A DNA stretch of 16,407 nt from Chloroflexota bacterium (GTDB lineage: Bacteria > Chloroflexota > UBA6077 > JADZDV01), in NCBI GenBank assembly GCA_020850915.1, contig JADZDV010000495.1, positions 1-16,407 on the forward strand, given 5' to 3'. Made by a program: the position numbers and the translations under genes. This document shows, piece by piece, positions 14,915 through 16,407 of the stretch. Under the pieces are notes generated by a model. It saw only the letters and a list, made by a program, of their open reading frames with translations, made no database searches and had not been told where the DNA came from. Every line of letters begins with the position of its first letter. Within the stretch, counting starts at the first letter, position 1.

Positions 14915-15233
14915 CGGGTGCCCGTCAGAGTGTTGCGCCGTGGTATCAGCCGGTCCAATCGACACCTGTCATCCCGAGCCTGCGAGGGATCTCGCCGTTG
15001 GAGACCGGCGAACGGAGCCGGACCAGCCACGCCGGCGCGCAAGGGCGAGGCGCGGGTGGCTCCGGGACAGCCGTGTGCCACCGGGTGGTCCCTCGCACGC
15101 TCGGGATGGCAGGTATCTCCTTCGGTATCTGAGGGCTCCGAGGCTGGCTGGAGCAGACCCAGGTCAGGGGATCGCGGTGGCACAGGTCCTTTGGGGTGCG
15201 GCAGTGCGATCGCAACACATTGACGGGCACCCG
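14915..15233. mobile_element. MITE-like non-autonomous element with 23 bp terminal inverted repeats
   Basis: The ends 14915-14937 and 15211-15233 are inverted repeats matching at 21 of 23 positions: CGGGTGCCCGTCA, two mismatched bases, GTGTTGCG. The flanks both contain GCGTA (14909-14913 with one extra T before the end, and 15234-15238), a possible 5 bp target duplication. The interior carries no gene but a large fold-back (14964-15114). Size (319 bp), symmetry and lack of coding suit a miniature inverted-repeat element. No transposase is in the window. Confidence 0.55.
14964..15114. repeat. Internal fold-back repeat inside the MITE-like element
   Basis: The 27 bp arms 14964-14990 (ACCTGTCATCCCGAGC...) and 15088-15114 (...GCTCGGGATGGCAGGT) are inverted copies at 24 of 27 positions, two of the three differences being wobble pairs. 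Pairing continues inward (GGAGCC near 15012, GGCTCC near 15058), giving a ~150 nt imperfect hairpin. The end sequence CTGTCATCCCGAGC resembles intergenic repeats common in many bacterial genomes; that likeness is from memory. Confidence 0.75.
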
Positions 15234-15356
15234 GCGTAGCCCAGCGGTAGAGTTATTTGACGGCGTTGAGGTATAGTGGGCATGGTGGTCTGTTTCGCTC
15301 ACCGGCAAACGTTGATTCGCGCTGACGGAATCACCAAGCTACTTGAAGGAGTCAGC

Positions 15357-15734
15357 GTGAATTACGCCGACAAACAGCTCACCTGCCGCGATTGCGGCCA
15401 GGCCTTTACGTTCACCGTTGGGGAGCAAGAGTTCCACGCCTCCAAGGGGTTCAATAACGAGCCCTCTCGCTGCCCCGAGTGCCGGGCGGCCCGCAAGGCC
15501 GAGCGCGGCGGTGGGTACAGCTCGGGCGGCTACGGGTCCGGCGGATATAGCTCCGGCGGCGGGTACGGTTCCGGCGGCTACGGCGGTCGTGGGGAGCGCG
15601 AGATGTTCTCCGCGACCTGTTCGAGTTGTGGCAATGAGGCGCGCGTGCCGTTCCAGCCGCGCGGCGACAAGCCGGTCTACTGCTCGGACTGCTACTCCCG
15701 TCAGGGCGGTAGGTCCAGCCGCTCGTACCGCTAG
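15357..15734 (+). CDS. Zinc-ribbon protein with two CxxC-CxxC modules (zf-trcl type)
   Basis: 125-residue protein built of two zinc ribbons joined by a Gly/Ser/Tyr linker. Module 1: C10/C13 and C39/C42, in the zf-trcl pattern DKQLTCRDCGQAFTFTVGEQ followed by a KGF and a RCPECR part. Linker: residues 51-79, repeats of GGY and SGG, ending in GRGER. Module 2: C88/C91 and C109/C112 with VPFQPRGDKPVYCSDC. The tail is RGG/RSSRSYR-like, basic. The architecture suggests nucleic-acid binding, with a flexible linker; the function is not known. The start is GTG at 15357 with GAAGGAG 5 nt upstream; an in-frame GTG at 15276 would add 27 residues without family likeness. A perfect terminator follows, so the gene is a single unit. 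Confidence 0.9.
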   Translation: MNYADKQLTCRDCGQAFTFTVGEQEFHASKGFNNEPSRCPECRAARKAERGGGYSSGGYGSGGYSSGGGYGSGGYGGRGEREMFSATCSSCGNEARVPFQPRGDKPVYCSDCYSRQGGRSSRSYR

Positions 15735-15762
15735 TCCCCCGCGACAATCGAGTCGCTTGTCC

Positions 15763-15803
15763 AGAGTTCGGCACGGAGCACCCCGTGCCGAACTCTTTGT
15801 TGT
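15763..15803 (+). terminator. Intrinsic terminator of the zinc-ribbon gene
   Basis: A perfect 14 bp stem (AGAGTTCGGCACGG, 15763-15776, with 15783-15796), a 6 nt loop and the T-rich tail TTGTTGT (15797-15803), 28 nt after the stop codon. This is the clearest intrinsic terminator in the window. Confidence 0.93.
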
Positions 15804-15872
15804 CTGGCGTCACCTGCGAGGGGAAACCGGCGTGGCGACGCGACAAGCCAGATGAGCGCGACCACTCTGGGA

Positions 15873-15901
15873 TTGCCAAAACGCTAGCGTCCGCGTATCG
15901 T
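15873..15901 (+). promoter_or_regulatory. Candidate promoter of the substrate-binding protein gene
   Basis: TTGCCA (15873-15878) and TATCGT (15896-15901) are 17 bp apart. The spacer contains the perfect 10 bp palindrome ACGCTAGCGT (15881-15890), a possible operator. The start codon lies 43 bp downstream of the -10 box. Confidence 0.45.
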
Positions 15902-15944
15902 GAATGCTGTGGGGAATGTGCACCGGAGGATCTCGGAGGGAACC

Positions 15945-16407
15945 GTGGTATCGCGAGTCGCATCCCCGCGGCGATGTACCCGTCGGCAGCTACTGTCACG
16001 CCTGACGATCGGCATCGTCATTCCGCCCGCGCTCAGCGTGCTGGCCGCCTGCAGCAGCGTAGCCCCAGCCGTGAGCCCAACCTCGAGCAAGCCTGCCGCC
16101 GCGGCAGCGCCGGCCTCGCCAGCGCCGGCCGCCTCGGCAGCCGCGGCGCCAGCGCCATCTGCCGCGGCATCCCCCGCCACTGCTTCACCAGTCGCGCGGG
16201 TCGCGCCTGGTTCGAGCCAGCCGTTGGACACCCTCGTCTTCGCCACGACCACCAACGTCCAGACCATCATGCTCCCGGTTGGCATTGAGAAGGGCATCTT
16301 TCTCAAGCAGAACATCGACCTGAAGCTCAAGCCCTTGAACTCCGGCACGGAGGGGATCAAGGCCGTCCAGGCGGGAGAAGCTAACTTCGCCTCGCTCGCC
16401 TTTGCGA
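15945..16407 (+). CDS. ABC transporter substrate-binding lipoprotein, NMT1/TauA-like (5' part, runs off the window)
   Basis: The first 154 codons of a periplasmic-side binding protein for an ABC importer of the nitrate/sulfonate/thiamine-precursor type. The N-terminus has a twin-arginine-like motif TRRQLL (12-17), a hydrophobic core IGIVIPPALSV, and the lipobox LAAC with C36 as the lipidated residue. An Ala/Pro/Ser linker of about 50 residues follows. The mature fold then starts: LVFATTTNVQTIMLPVGIEK, GIFLKQNIDLKLK, and EGIKAVQAGEANFASLAFA, the usual NMT1-like beginning. The start is GTG at 15945 with GGAGGG 4 nt upstream and a promoter candidate ahead. The ligand is unknown; permease and ATPase genes are expected after the window end. 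A different-frame open frame over 15785-16288 is a shadow. Confidence 0.88.
   Translation, partial: MVSRVASPRRCTRRQLLSRLTIGIVIPPALSVLAACSSVAPAVSPTSSKPAAAAAPASPAPAASAAAAPAPSAAASPATASPVARVAPGSSQPLDTLVFATTTNVQTIMLPVGIEKGIFLKQNIDLKLKPLNSGTEGIKAVQAGEANFASLAFA

Larger units (their letters stand above)
14709..15356. other. Non-coding region with a MITE-like element
   Basis: A 648 bp gap between the divergent MFS and zinc-ribbon genes. From 14709 to 14908 nothing clear is seen apart from GC-rich sequence and the leader of the MFS gene. 14909-15238 holds the inverted-repeat element listed separately. 15234-15270 has a fragment like the 5' part of a tRNA, without a 3' half. A TATAGT box at 15272-15277 could be a -10 element for the zinc-ribbon gene, but no -35 fits. 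Open frames across the region show no protein features. Confidence 0.6.

Noticed and set aside
14686..15239. Plus-strand open frames across the inverted-repeat element
   Set aside because: They run through both arms of fold-back repeats and show no protein-like pattern; GC-rich chance frames.
15230..15300. tRNA-like stretch CGTAGCCCAGCGGTAGAG
   Set aside because: It resembles the A9/D-arm part of a tRNA, but the D-stem pairs badly and no anticodon stem or T-arm (GTTCGA-like) follows. At most a remnant.
15785..16288. Open frame of 167 codons overlapping the binding-protein start
   Set aside because: It starts inside the terminator stem and is out of frame with the lipobox and NMT1-like motifs, which are read from GTG 15945.

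Overview
The window is a GC-rich bacterial chromosomal segment. The gene set fits a member of the Chloroflexota (Thermomicrobia-like or related): a COG3375 GNAT enzyme coupled to an N-succinylamino acid racemase-type MenC homologue, a two-zinc-ribbon protein of the zf-trcl type, a TerC protein behind a yybP-ykoY leader, and a lipoprotein binding protein with a long Ala/Pro linker. The taxonomy is inference from gene content and base composition only. No rRNA, intact tRNA, CRISPR array, transposase or phage gene was seen.

Layout. (1) 21-2572, plus strand: nitroreductase, GNAT acyltransferase and NSAR/OSBS enolase in a tightly packed operon. (2) 2602-4486, minus strand: corrinoid adenosyltransferase (CobO type) and a DUF6282-like amidohydrolase, separated by a gap with a strong hairpin. 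(3) 4487-4850: a non-coding region with three copies of a ~30 bp repeat, followed by a translationally overlapping hsp20-lon proteostasis operon (4851-7776). (4) 7786-8895: a manganese riboswitch of the yybP-ykoY class controlling a TerC-family membrane protein; the switch can be read at base-pair level. (5) 9274-10425: a GT4 glycosyltransferase, overlapping tail to tail with (6) a minus-strand block, 10382-14708: CitE-like lyase, exported metallo-beta-lactamase-fold protein with a degenerate metal site, GT10 fucosyltransferase-like enzyme and MFS transporter. (7) 14709-15356: non-coding, carrying a MITE-like element with 23 bp terminal inverted repeats and an internal fold-back. (8) 15357-15734: small zinc-ribbon protein with a textbook intrinsic terminator. 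(9) 15945 to the window end: start of an ABC transporter substrate-binding lipoprotein, with a promoter upstream.

How the genes fit together. The GNAT and NSAR genes share an ATGA junction and probably act together on N-acylated amino acids. Hsp20 and Lon form a holdase plus protease unit. MFS and GT10 are 17 bp apart and probably co-transcribed. The other neighbours have no obvious common pathway. The least ordinary parts are the riboswitch, the three-copy repeat upstream of hsp20, the MITE-like element, and the MBL-fold protein that lacks key zinc ligands.
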